NCBI RefSeq assembly: GCF_030403745.1
Contig: NZ_JAQMWP010000006.1
Location: forward strand, 474,857-538,856
Source of the DNA: Streptomyces sp. S.PB5
GTDB lineage: Bacteria; Actinomycetota; Actinomycetes; Streptomycetales; Streptomycetaceae
Direction: 5' to 3'
DNA: 64,000 nucleotides
This document shows, piece after piece, positions 34,371-41,479 of this stretch (the stretch's first letter is position 1; each line of letters begins with the position of its first letter). The position numbers and the translations under genes were made by a program. Under the pieces are notes generated by a model. The model was not told the DNA's origin. It saw nothing but the letters and a program-made list of their open reading frames with translations, and did not search any database.

Positions 34371-35486
34371 TCACCCCAGCAGATGCAGATTCGGCTCCTT
34401 GGCCCGCTCCTCGAACTCGGGCAGCACGACGACCTCCACCCCCGCCCCCGCCAACAGCCCGTTCCCGTCGGCCGAGACCACGAACGTGTCCGGCTCCCGC
34501 CAGGCCGTCACCACCCGCCGCACCCCCGCGTCCAGGATCAGCCGCGCACAGGGCGCCGGCCGGGAGGCCCGTCGGGCGCAGGGTTCCAGGCTGCTGTAGA
34601 CCGTCGCCGAGGACAGACGAGGATCTCCCGCGTCGATCTTCGCCAGCGCGGCCTCCTCCGCGTGGACCACGGGGTCGCCGCCCTCCCTGGAGTGGCCGCG
34701 CGCGAGTTCCGTGCCGTCGGCGGCGACCACCACCGCGCCCACGCTGAAGGCCGTCTCCGAGGGCGGGCACAGCGTGGCCAGTTCGCAGGCGAGGCGCAGC
34801 CAGTGGCGGTCGGCGGCCGTGCCCCCGGGCGCCGTGGGTTCGTAGCGCATGAGGACGACGTCCTCGATCTGCCGCGAGTCGATCAGGCGGAGTCGGCCGG
34901 GCTGGTAGGCGCCGGGGCCGAAAAGGCGGGGGGCGTCCGGGGTGCCGACGAACAGAGGTGCCACGACCAGCTGGAGTTCGTCGGCGAGGCCCTGCTGGAG
35001 GAGCTGGGTGTGGATCGTGCCGCCGCCCTCGACCATGAGCCGCTCGACACCCCGGGCGGACAGGTCGTCCAGGAGGCCGGGCCAGTCCAGGTCGGGGCCC
35101 AGGGAGACCACGCTGGCGGCCAGTCCCGCCGTACGGGCCCGCTCCGCGCCCTTGTCCGTCGTGTAGACGACCTTGTCGCCGCCGGTGTGCCAGAACTTTG
35201 CGGTCGGGTCGAGGTCTCCGGAGCCGCTGACCGTGACCTTGAGGGGGTATTCCGGCTTGCCCGCGGCCACTCGGGCCGCGCGGCGTTCCGCCGAGTTCAC
35301 CAGCAGCCGGGGGTTGTCCGCGCGGATGGTGCCGGCGCCGATGAGGATCGCGTCGACCGAGGCCCGTACCTCGTCGACGCGGTCGAAGTCGGCCGGGCTG
35401 GAGAGGAGCAGGCGGTCGGGGCTGGTGTCGTCCAGGTAGCCGTCCAGGGAGACGGCGGCGGAGAGGAGGACGTACGGGTGGGGCAT
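34371..35486 (-). CDS. RibD-like bifunctional protein with swapped order (reductase then deaminase)
   Basis: The 371-residue protein joins an N-terminal RibD_C/dihydrofolate-reductase-like domain (about 1-220: VLLSAAVSLDGYLDD, DAILIGAGTIRADNPRL, MVEGGGTIHTQLL) to a C-terminal cytidine-deaminase-like domain. The deaminase zinc ligands are in HAEEAA (275-280), EPC303 and APC313. In standard RibD the deaminase comes first. The reactions expected are deamination and side-chain reduction of the pyrimidine intermediate in riboflavin synthesis, or a relative of them. The ATG at 35486 gives MPHPYVLLSAAVSLDG. It is divergent from the MarR gene, with a palindromic operator between. Confidence 0.85.
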   Translation of the reverse strand: MPHPYVLLSAAVSLDGYLDDTSPDRLLLSSPADFDRVDEVRASVDAILIGAGTIRADNPRLLVNSAERRAARVAAGKPEYPLKVTVSGSGDLDPTAKFWHTGGDKVVYTTDKGAERARTAGLAASVVSLGPDLDWPGLLDDLSARGVERLMVEGGGTIHTQLLQQGLADELQLVVAPLFVGTPDAPRLFGPGAYQPGRLRLIDSRQIEDVVLMRYEPTAPGGTAADRHWLRLACELATLCPPSETAFSVGAVVVAADGTELARGHSREGGDPVVHAEEAALAKIDAGDPRLSSATVYSSLEPCARRASRPAPCARLILDAGVRRVVTAWREPDTFVVSADGNGLLAGAGVEVVVLPEFEERAKEPNLHLLG

Positions 35487-35540
35487 CGGCGCGGTCCCTC
35501 TCGCTGTAGCGGGCAAGACTCTGTGACATGCACGTCTTGG

Positions 35541-35552
35541 TTCAAGTTTGAA
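35541..35552. promoter_or_regulatory. Predicted MarR operator, site 1 (TTCAAGTTTGAA)
   Basis: A 12-bp palindrome (TTCAA-GT-TTGAA) lies between the divergent reductase/deaminase gene and marR. It shares the TTCAAA-TTGAA core with two sites upstream of the GTP cyclohydrolase gene. Confidence 0.65.
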
Positions 35553-35571
35553 ACAAACCTACACTGGCGGC

Positions 35572-36075
35572 ATGACGACTCGCTGGCTCACGCCCAAGGA
35601 GCAACGCGCCTGGCGCGCGTACATCGCCGCGTCGCACCTTCTGGAGGACGCGATCGACCGGCAGCTCCAGCAGGACGCCGGCATGCCGCATCTCTACTAC
35701 TCCATCCTCGCCACCCTCTCCGAGGCGCCGGACCGCAGGCTGCGGATGACTGATCTCGCCGAGGGGCTGAAGATCACCCGGCCCCGGCTGACGTACGCCG
35801 TGACCCGGCTGGAGAAGGACGGACTGGTCCGGCGGGAGAGCTGTCAGTGGGACAAGCGCGGCAGCATCGCCGCACTCACGGACGAGGGCATGGCGGAGGT
35901 GGAGCGGGCGGCGCCGGGACATGTGGAGACGGTCCGCTCCGCCCTCTTCGACCGGCTGACCGAGGAGCAGGTGGGGCAGCTGGAGGAGATCTCCAGGGCG
36001 ATCGCGGAGGGGCTGCAGACGGACACGGGGGACGAGGTGCCGTGGCGGCGGCGGTCGTCGCCGTCCTGTTCGTGA
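35572..36075 (+). CDS. MarR family transcriptional regulator
   Basis: The 167-residue protein has the MarR winged helix: MPHLYYSILATLSEAP, LRMTDLAEGLKITRPRLTYAV as the recognition HTH, VTRLEKDGLVRR, then the wing QWDKRGSIAALTDEG and the C-terminal dimerisation helix. The ATG at 35572 is chosen; a longer start upstream would run through the operator. Its position between two riboflavin-type enzymes and the shared palindromes suggest it represses both. A flavin-pathway or redox ligand is possible, but this is inference. Confidence 0.9.
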   Translation: MTTRWLTPKEQRAWRAYIAASHLLEDAIDRQLQQDAGMPHLYYSILATLSEAPDRRLRMTDLAEGLKITRPRLTYAVTRLEKDGLVRRESCQWDKRGSIAALTDEGMAEVERAAPGHVETVRSALFDRLTEEQVGQLEEISRAIAEGLQTDTGDEVPWRRRSSPSCS

Positions 36076-36108
36076 CCGGCACGGTTTGTGACCGGCACGG
36101 TTCGTGAC
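36072..36108. repeat. 16-bp tandem repeat at the end of marR
   Basis: The unit GTGACCGGCACGGTTT/C occurs twice, plus the first five bases of a third copy. It starts one base before the marR stop codon, TGA at 36073-36075. It is probably a replication-slippage product. Confidence 0.7.
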
Positions 36109-36125
36109 GAGCGCCATATAGCTGT

Positions 36126-36143
36126 TGCTTCAAATTTAAAGCA
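36126..36143. promoter_or_regulatory. Predicted MarR operator, site 2
   Basis: An 18-bp near-perfect palindrome TGCTTCAAATTTAAAGCA, 44 bp (centre to centre) from site 3, upstream of the GTP cyclohydrolase II gene. Confidence 0.65.
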
Positions 36144-36166
36144 TGAGGTAGGGTCTCGAACCGTAG

Positions 36167-36190
36167 ACGTGCTTCAAATCTGAAGCACGT
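36167..36190. promoter_or_regulatory. Predicted MarR operator, site 3
   Basis: Perfect 10-bp arms ACGTGCTTCA and TGAAGCACGT are separated by AATC. It ends 32 bp before the ATG of the GTP cyclohydrolase II gene, where it would overlap the promoter or the start of the mRNA. Confidence 0.75.
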
Positions 36191-36222
36191 ATGCCTACGG
36201 ACCTACGGACCGGAGAACCCGC

Positions 36223-36864
36223 ATGCCGAACATCCCCGCCGCCACCCAGCGCTCCCGCGTCCGCGTACCCCTGCGCTTCGGAGACGGCTACAGCGTCGAC
36301 GCCGAGCTGGTCACCTTCCACGGACTGACCGACGGCCAGGAGCACGTGGCCGTCGTCCTCGGCGACCCGGCCCCCGGCACCGTCCCGCTGGTGCGACTGC
36401 ATTCCGAGTGCCTCACCGGCGACGTCTTCGGCTCGGCCCGCTGCGACTGCGGACCGCAGCTGCGCGAGGCCGTGGAGCGGATAGCCGAGCGGGGCGGGGT
36501 GCTGCTGTACCTGCGGCAGGAGGGCCGCGGCATCGGCCTCTACAACAAGCTCGACGCGTACGCCCTCCAGGACCAGGGCCTCGACACCTACGCCGCCAAC
36601 ACCGCGCTGGGCCTGCCCGAGGACGGCCGCGACTACACGGCGGCCGCGCAGATGCTGACGTCCCTGGGCATCGGCGAGCTGGACCTGCTCTCCAACAACC
36701 CCGACAAGGCGGGCCAGTTGCGCGGCCTCGGCATCGACGTCCGCGACCGGGTGCCGACCGGGGTCTTCACCACGGCCCACAACGTCCGTTACCTGCGGGC
36801 CAAGGTCCTCCAGACCCAGCACACGCTGCCGCTGGGCGAGCTGACGGAGCTCAGCGCGGGCTGA
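36223..36864 (+). CDS. ribA: GTP cyclohydrolase II (RibA-type, stand-alone)
   Basis: The 213-residue enzyme opens the GTP ring at the first step of riboflavin synthesis and related pathways. The zinc ligands are in SECLTGDVFGSARCDC (C63, C74, C76), and QEGRGIGLYNKL is the catalytic/phosphate segment. Tyr96 in LLYLRQEGR corresponds to E. coli RibA Tyr105. As I recall, one S. coelicolor paralogue (SCO6655) lost this Tyr and makes only the formylamino product, so retention here predicts full activity. There is no fused RibB domain. The GGAG upstream of the ATG at 36223 is well placed. It is probably a second ribA, not the main rib operon copy. Confidence 0.93.
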   Translation: MPNIPAATQRSRVRVPLRFGDGYSVDAELVTFHGLTDGQEHVAVVLGDPAPGTVPLVRLHSECLTGDVFGSARCDCGPQLREAVERIAERGGVLLYLRQEGRGIGLYNKLDAYALQDQGLDTYAANTALGLPEDGRDYTAAAQMLTSLGIGELDLLSNNPDKAGQLRGLGIDVRDRVPTGVFTTAHNVRYLRAKVLQTQHTLPLGELTELSAG

Positions 36865-36893
36865 CGGTCTCAGCGGGGTGTCCTTGCGGCGGG

Positions 36894-37175
36894 TCAGCAG
36901 CTCGGTGACGACCTCGGGTCCAGGGCCGTACCGCCGTCCGCGCCCCGCTTCAGGGCGTCCAGGAACGCGTCGACCCGGCCCACCCGGTCCTTGAGCCCCT
37001 CGTCCCGGAACCCCGGCGGCATCCGTACCTCCAGGACCGTGACGTCGGGCCGGCGTTGCGGCAGCGCGGGCATGATCTCGGACCCGGTGCCGACGGCGAC
37101 GACCTCGCGCCCGGCGGAGCTCAGAAGGAGCACCAGGCCCTCTCTGAGCAGGGCGTTGTCCTCGGCGATCACCAC
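36894..37175 (-). pseudogene. Decayed NarL-type response regulator
   Basis: The residual frame reads VIAEDNALLREGLVLLLSSA, then TVLEVRMPPGFRDEGL, and jumps directly to KDRVGRVDAFLDALKRGADG. In intact relatives roughly 40 residues, including the rest of the receiver domain, separate these, so there is an internal deletion. The sequence stops after the interdomain linker, with no HTH. The phosphoacceptor position, normally D in VLDVRMPP, is E here. Its GTG overlaps the end of the kinase remnant, preserving the ancestral operon geometry. Confidence 0.8.
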
Positions 37176-37660
37176 ACCCCTGGCAGCTCCGCTTCGATCA
37201 CGGTCGGCCCTCCGACCTGGCTGGACACCTGGACGGTCCCGTCGAGCGTGGCGCCCCGGCGGCGCATCCCGGGCAGTCCGGAACCGCCGCTCTCATCGGC
37301 CCGCCCCCACGGCCCGCGCTCGGTGCGCACGAGGCGGACGTCGGACCGGGCCGAACCACCGTGTACGGCGGCGTTGGTGAGGGCCTCGGCGACCACGCCT
37401 GGTCCTGCGCCTCGTCCAGGAGCCTGCGGGCGGCCTCGGGGCCACGCCCGTAGGCCCGCTTGGCGAGCCCGAACCGCACGGACAGCGCGACGAGCCGGGA
37501 CTGGGCACCGTCGTGCAGGTCCCGCTCGATACGCCGGAGTTCGGCCCCGTGCACGGCGATCGCGTCGGCACGGGTGGCGGCCGGCTCCTCGCCCCGCACG
37601 CGGCCGTCATCGCCCGCGAGCTCCACGACGAGGGGGGTGGCCCGCTCCCGAAACCCGTCT
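37169..37660 (-). pseudogene. Decayed HisKA_3 histidine kinase
   Basis: A HisKA_3 segment (ELRRIERDLHDGAQSRLVAL) is readable in one frame up to DEAQDQ. The sequence then switches frame to VVAEALTNAAVHGGSA and the HATPase C-terminal half. The 50-60 residues normally between are missing, and the deletion junction shifts the frame near 37392. The N-terminal membrane region is absent, replaced by the TetR gene region. The upstream limit is approximate. Confidence 0.8.
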
Positions 37661-37758
37661 GCGTCCTCATGGTCGTCCCCTGCTTCACTACACTCCGCCT
37701 CACACTCCGCCTCCCGACGGCAGGCCAGGACGCGGCAGGCCATGACGAGGAGTACGAC

Positions 37759-38412
37759 GTGACCGAGCAGCGCCTCGACGGGCGAGTGGAGCGAGGCAAC
37801 CGCACGCGCCGCCTGGTCCTCCGTCGTACGGTCGCGATCGCCTCCCTGGAGGGCCTCGACTCCCTGTCCCTCGGCCGTCTGTCCACCGAGCTGCAGCTGA
37901 GCAAGAGCGGGGTGTTCGCCCTCTTCGGCTCGAAGGAGGAACTCCAGCTGGCGACGATCAGGGCGGCGTCCCGCATCTACCTGGACACGGTCGTCACCCC
38001 CGCCCTCGCCCACCCGCCCGGCCTGTACCGCCTCTGGGCCCTCAGCGAGTCCTGGCTCCGCTACTCCAGCCGCCGCGTCTTCCCCGGCGGCTGCTTCTTC
38101 CAGAAGGCGATGACCGAGTACGGCTCCCGCCCCGGCCCCGTCCAGGACGCCCTGCGGGCCGCCGACACCGAGTGGCGGACGCTGGTCCGGCAGACCCTCA
38201 CCGAAGCCCTGGACACCGGGGAACTCGCACCCGGTGCGGACACGGCTCAACTCGCCTTCGAAGTCATCGCCCTCTGGGAGGCCGCGAACCTCCAGTCCGT
38301 CCTGACGGACTCGGACGAGCCCTACGACCGGGCCCGGGCCGGCGTCCGGAGGCTGCTGGGGGCGGTCTCGACGGCGGGGGCGGACTTCCTCGCCACCCCG
38401 GCGGGAGACTGA
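37759..38412 (+). CDS. TetR family transcriptional regulator
   Basis: The 217-residue protein has an N-terminal HTH (TVAIASLEGLDSLSLGRLS, QLSKSGVFALFGSKEELQLATI). Its ligand domain is of the TetR_C_33-like type: SESWLRYSSRRVFPGGCFFQKAMTEY with the conserved GGCFF, as in YxaF/AcrR relatives. The GTG at 37759 follows GAGGAG. No obvious target is adjacent; a downstream lipoprotein gene in the same direction is 170 bp away. The ligand is unknown. Confidence 0.88.
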   Translation: MTEQRLDGRVERGNRTRRLVLRRTVAIASLEGLDSLSLGRLSTELQLSKSGVFALFGSKEELQLATIRAASRIYLDTVVTPALAHPPGLYRLWALSESWLRYSSRRVFPGGCFFQKAMTEYGSRPGPVQDALRAADTEWRTLVRQTLTEALDTGELAPGADTAQLAFEVIALWEAANLQSVLTDSDEPYDRARAGVRRLLGAVSTAGADFLATPAGD

Positions 38413-38581
38413 GCCCGGAGACGGACCGTCCTTGACGGCCGTCTCCGGCTTCGCCGGCCTCACCGCCTCACTGCCTCGCCGAAGCCGCCGGACACCCTCC
38501 CGGAGTTCGACCGGCCCCCCAACCCCTCCCATCGGCCCAACAGATCCTGCGCCCCCGCACCCCCCGGGTGACGCTGCCCCT

Positions 38582-39805
38582 ATGAGGTCAGCCCGTTTCC
38601 GTGCCGTCGCCGCACTTCTGCTCACCCCCCTCCTCGTCACCGCCTGTGCGGGCACCGACGCCGGTACCCGCACCATGGCCCGGGCGCTGCCCCCCGACGC
38701 GGAGTTCACGCACCCCGGCGTGCTGGTCAGTGACGCCCAGCTGGACGCCGTACGGGAGAAGGTGACCGCGGGGGAACAGCCGTGGTTGAAGGCGTACTTC
38801 GGGATGCGGGACAGCAAGTACGGGGCGTACAAGTACCGGGCGGAGCCGTACGAGAGTGTGGAATGTCCCGGTGGGGACCATGCCGACCGGGCCGCGCACG
38901 GGTGTGTCGAGGAACGTGAGGACGCCATCGCCGCCTATACGCAGGCGCTGCTGTTCCGGATCACCGGGAAGCGGCAGCATGCCGTGAAGGCGCGGGAGAT
39001 CATGGACGCCTGGTCGGCGAAGATGCGGCGGCACACCGAGGAGGACGCCGGGCTGCAGACCGGGTGGGCGGGGGCGACCTGGGCGCGGGCCGCGGAGATC
39101 GTGCGGCACAGCGAGGGGGCCGGGTGGCCGGCGGACCGGGTCGCGCGGTTCCAGGAGATGCTGCGGAGCGCCTATCTGCCGACCGTCACCCGGAAGGTGC
39201 CCGGCTACAACGGGAACTGGGACCTCGTCATGACCGACGCGGCCATCGGCATCGCCGTCTTTCTTGAGGATCGCGCGGCCTTCGACCATGCCCTGGAGCG
39301 CTTCCGCGAGCGCGTGCCCGCCTACTTCTACCTGGAGAAGGACGGGCGTGTGCCGCTCACGCCGAAGGGGTCCGGTGTGAACACGCCCGCGAAGCTGACC
39401 ACGTACTGGTTCGGGCAGAAGACCTACAAGGACGGCATCTCCCAGGAGACCTGCCGCAACCTCAAGCACGTCGGCTACTCCATCGCCGCCACCGCCCATA
39501 TCGCCGAGACCGCCTGGCACCAGGGCGTCGACCTGTACGGCGAGATCAAGGACCGGCTGAAGGCCACGCTCGCCTTCCACTCCCGGTACCAGGCCGGGGA
39601 GACCGCTCCCGTCTGGCTGTGCGGCGGCAAGGTGGACCGGAACATGGGCCCGGACCTGGAGGTCGCCCTCAACCACCTGGAGGACCGGCTCGACCTCTCC
39701 GTCCCGGCCGCCCGCAAACTCGCCGAGGAGACCCGCCCGGCCGGCACGGATGATCTGTTCGTCTCGTGGGAGACCCTGACCCACGCGGGCAACCCCGGCG
39801 ACTGA
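38582..39805 (+). CDS. Alginate-lyase-family lipoprotein
   Basis: The 407-residue protein begins MRSARFRAVAALLLTPLLV with lipobox VTAC, so it should be lipid-anchored outside. The rest is an all-alpha (alpha/alpha)6 toroid of the alginate_lyase (PF05426-like) family: HPGVLVSDAQLDAVREKV, YTQALLFRITGKRQHAVKA, VPGYNGNWDLVMTDAAIGIAV and HVGYSIAATAHIAETAW. Substrates of this family include alginate and other uronate polymers, but related Streptomyces proteins are mostly uncharacterised. The ATG at 38582 is fixed by the signal peptide. The initiator tRNA lies 85 bp downstream. Confidence 0.87.
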   Translation: MRSARFRAVAALLLTPLLVTACAGTDAGTRTMARALPPDAEFTHPGVLVSDAQLDAVREKVTAGEQPWLKAYFGMRDSKYGAYKYRAEPYESVECPGGDHADRAAHGCVEEREDAIAAYTQALLFRITGKRQHAVKAREIMDAWSAKMRRHTEEDAGLQTGWAGATWARAAEIVRHSEGAGWPADRVARFQEMLRSAYLPTVTRKVPGYNGNWDLVMTDAAIGIAVFLEDRAAFDHALERFRERVPAYFYLEKDGRVPLTPKGSGVNTPAKLTTYWFGQKTYKDGISQETCRNLKHVGYSIAATAHIAETAWHQGVDLYGEIKDRLKATLAFHSRYQAGETAPVWLCGGKVDRNMGPDLEVALNHLEDRLDLSVPAARKLAEETRPAGTDDLFVSWETLTHAGNPGD

Positions 39806-39890
39806 CAGGGCCAAAACTCCAGGTCAGCAGCGCCGCCAATAAACCGTGGTGCTGGGCGTCCCGCGGATGGCGTATGCTGGTTTCACCGAC

Positions 39891-39964
39891 GCGGGGTGGA
39901 GCAGCTCGGTAGCTCGCTGGGCTCATAACCCAGAGGTCGCAGGTTCAAATCCTGTCCCCGCTAC
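39891..39964 (+). tRNA. Initiator tRNA-fMet (anticodon CAT)
   Basis: The 74-nt gene shows initiator features: an unpaired C1 opposite T72 at the top of the acceptor stem, and three consecutive G-C pairs in the anticodon stem (CTGGG/CCCAG) flanking CTCATAA. The T-arm contains GCAGGTTCAAATCCTG. A strong terminator hairpin follows immediately. Confidence 0.96.
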
Positions 39965-39971
39965 TCAAGGC

Positions 39972-40010
39972 TCAGGGCCGGAATCCAGTCACTGGATTCC
40001 GGCCCTGAGT
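39972..40010 (+). terminator. Intrinsic terminator of the initiator tRNA gene
   Basis: A perfect 18-bp stem (CTCAGGGCCGGAATCCAG and complement) with loop TCA, followed by TGTTTT. Confidence 0.92.
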
Positions 40011-40082
40011 GTTTTCCCCGGCGTTTCCCCCGGTCGGGCCACACCGCTCGCCGCCCGGCCCGGGTCCGGGAAACCTGGGGAT

Positions 40083-41065
40083 GTGGATCAAGAAGCGACG
40101 CAGGGGTGGCGCGTCGCCGTCGTCACCGGGGCCGTGGCTCTGGTCGTCTCCTTCGCCGTCCACCTGCGGTACGGCTTCCACCTGGACGCGGACACGCTCA
40201 CCGAGGCGCTCACGGTGGCCGTGGTCGCCGTCCTGGCCGCCGTCCTCAACCGTGTCGTGCGCCGCGGCGACCAGCGGCTCGCCTCCCAGCGCCGGATCGC
40301 CGAGGCCGCCCAGCGGGCGGTGCCGCCGCAGCCCGACGACCGGATCGGCGGGTTCGAGATCGCGGCGCGGTACGAGGCGGCGCAGAAGGACGCCTTCATC
40401 GGCGGGGACCTGTACGCGGTGCAGGACAGCCCGTACGGGGTGCGGCTGGTCGTGGGGGACGTACGCGGGAAGGGGATGGGGGCGGTCGCGGCCGTCGCCG
40501 TCGTCGTCGGGGCGTTCCGGGAGGCCGCCGAGCAGGAGGCCACGCTGGAGGCGGTCGCGGTGGGGGTCCCCCCGGGGCGAGCGAAGCCGAGACTTGGGGG
40601 AGGCTGGAGCGGGCGCTGGCGCGCGAGGGCACGCGGCGCGAGGGGCTCGATGCCTTCGAGGGGTTCACCACCGTCGTACTGGCCGAACTCCCGCACGGCG
40701 ACGGGTTCGTACGGATCGTCAACCGGGGCCATCCGCCGCCGTTGCTGCTCTGTCCCGACGGGACCGTGCGGCCGTTGCCCGCCGCCGAGCCCGCGCTGCC
40801 GCTCGGGACGGGCGAGTTGGGGGACTGGCCCGACCGGGCCGAGGAGGCCGGCTTTCCCGGCGGGGCCACGCTGCTGCTCTACACCGACGGGCTGTCCGAG
40901 GCGCGGGACAGGCGCGGGGAGTTCTACGATCCGGCGGCACGGCCGGCGGGGCGCAGTTTCCGCGAGCCGGGGGCGCTGCTGGCCACGCTCGCCGCGGAGG
41001 TGCGCCGGCATGCCGGGGGCGGCACCACGGACGACATGGCGCTGCTTGCCCTACGACGGCCCTGA
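40083..41065 (+). pseudogene. SpoIIE-type PP2C phosphatase gene, frameshifted by an inserted repeat
   Basis: The first part (40083-40562) reads two TM helices (WRVAVVTGAVALVVSFAV, ALTVAVVAVLAAVLNRVV), then QRAVPPQPDDRIGGFEIAAR, DAFIGGDLYAV and VVGDVRGKGMGAV, the first half of a PP2C_SIG domain. After 40600 the domain resumes in another frame: RLERALAREGTRREGLDAF, RIVNRGHPPPLLL, LLLYTDGLSEARDR and TTDDMALLAL. Removing the 38 bp at 40563-40600 restores one continuous reading frame of the usual length. The gene is therefore broken in this strain unless the region is recoded. It would have encoded a membrane phosphatase acting on anti-anti-sigma factors. Confidence 0.85.
40563..40600. mobile_element. 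38-bp interspersed hairpin repeat inserted in the PP2C gene
   Basis: The inserted segment has terminal CCCCCC and GGGGG arms that can pair, and an internal GCGAGCGAAGCCGAGACTT. I recognise very similar GTCCCCC..GAGCGAAGCCGAG..GGGGGAG sequences as a common small interspersed repeat of Streptomyces genomes (from memory). Its length, 38, is not a multiple of three. Confidence 0.7.
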
Positions 41066-41299
41066 ACGCCGAGCACACATATCACGTGCAGTGATCGGGC
41101 GACCGCCCTCCGCATAACAACTGACACACCGTCAACATCTGTGAGATGGCTGAGGTGAGGTCAACTCGCCCGTTTTTCGCCGCTCATCGACCCGTACGTC
41201 CAGCCGAAAAAGGTTAACGATCAAGCGGAACAGCTTGGAAACCATGGTCCGGGTCTATTAACGTTCGATAACGCAGCGCGGTCGTCCCAGCCGTCACAA
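41066..41299. other. Upstream region of the riboswitch-controlled M23 peptidase
   Basis: No gene is visible. The sequence includes an AT-richer stretch around 41200-41275 (TATTAACG, GATAACG) that probably holds the promoter. No -35/-10 pair stands out. Confidence 0.4.
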
Positions 41300-41466
41300 G
41301 AGGCGGCTCCGTGCTCACGCGCTTAATCCCGCAAGGGAGCCGGGGAACCACCAACCCTGGGGTGAATCGCGCGAACACCACCGTGAACTCACGGCAGGTA
41401 TACGCGCGTAGGAGACCTTCCTGCTCCGAACCCGTCAGCTAACCCGGTAGGCGAGAGGAAGGAAAG
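41300..41466 (+). ncRNA. c-di-AMP (ydaO/yuaA) riboswitch
   Basis: The leader contains the conserved ydaO blocks in order: CGCTTAATCCCGCAAGGGAG, CCGGGGAACCA, GGGGTGAATC, GTAGGAGACCTTCC, then CCGAACCCGTCAGCTAACC and GGTAGGCGAGAGGAAGGAA directly before the gene. In Streptomyces this class controls cell-wall hydrolases such as RpfA and M23 peptidases; ligand binding lowers expression. Limits are approximate. Confidence 0.9.
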
Positions 41467-41479
41467 GAGTACGCCCCAC

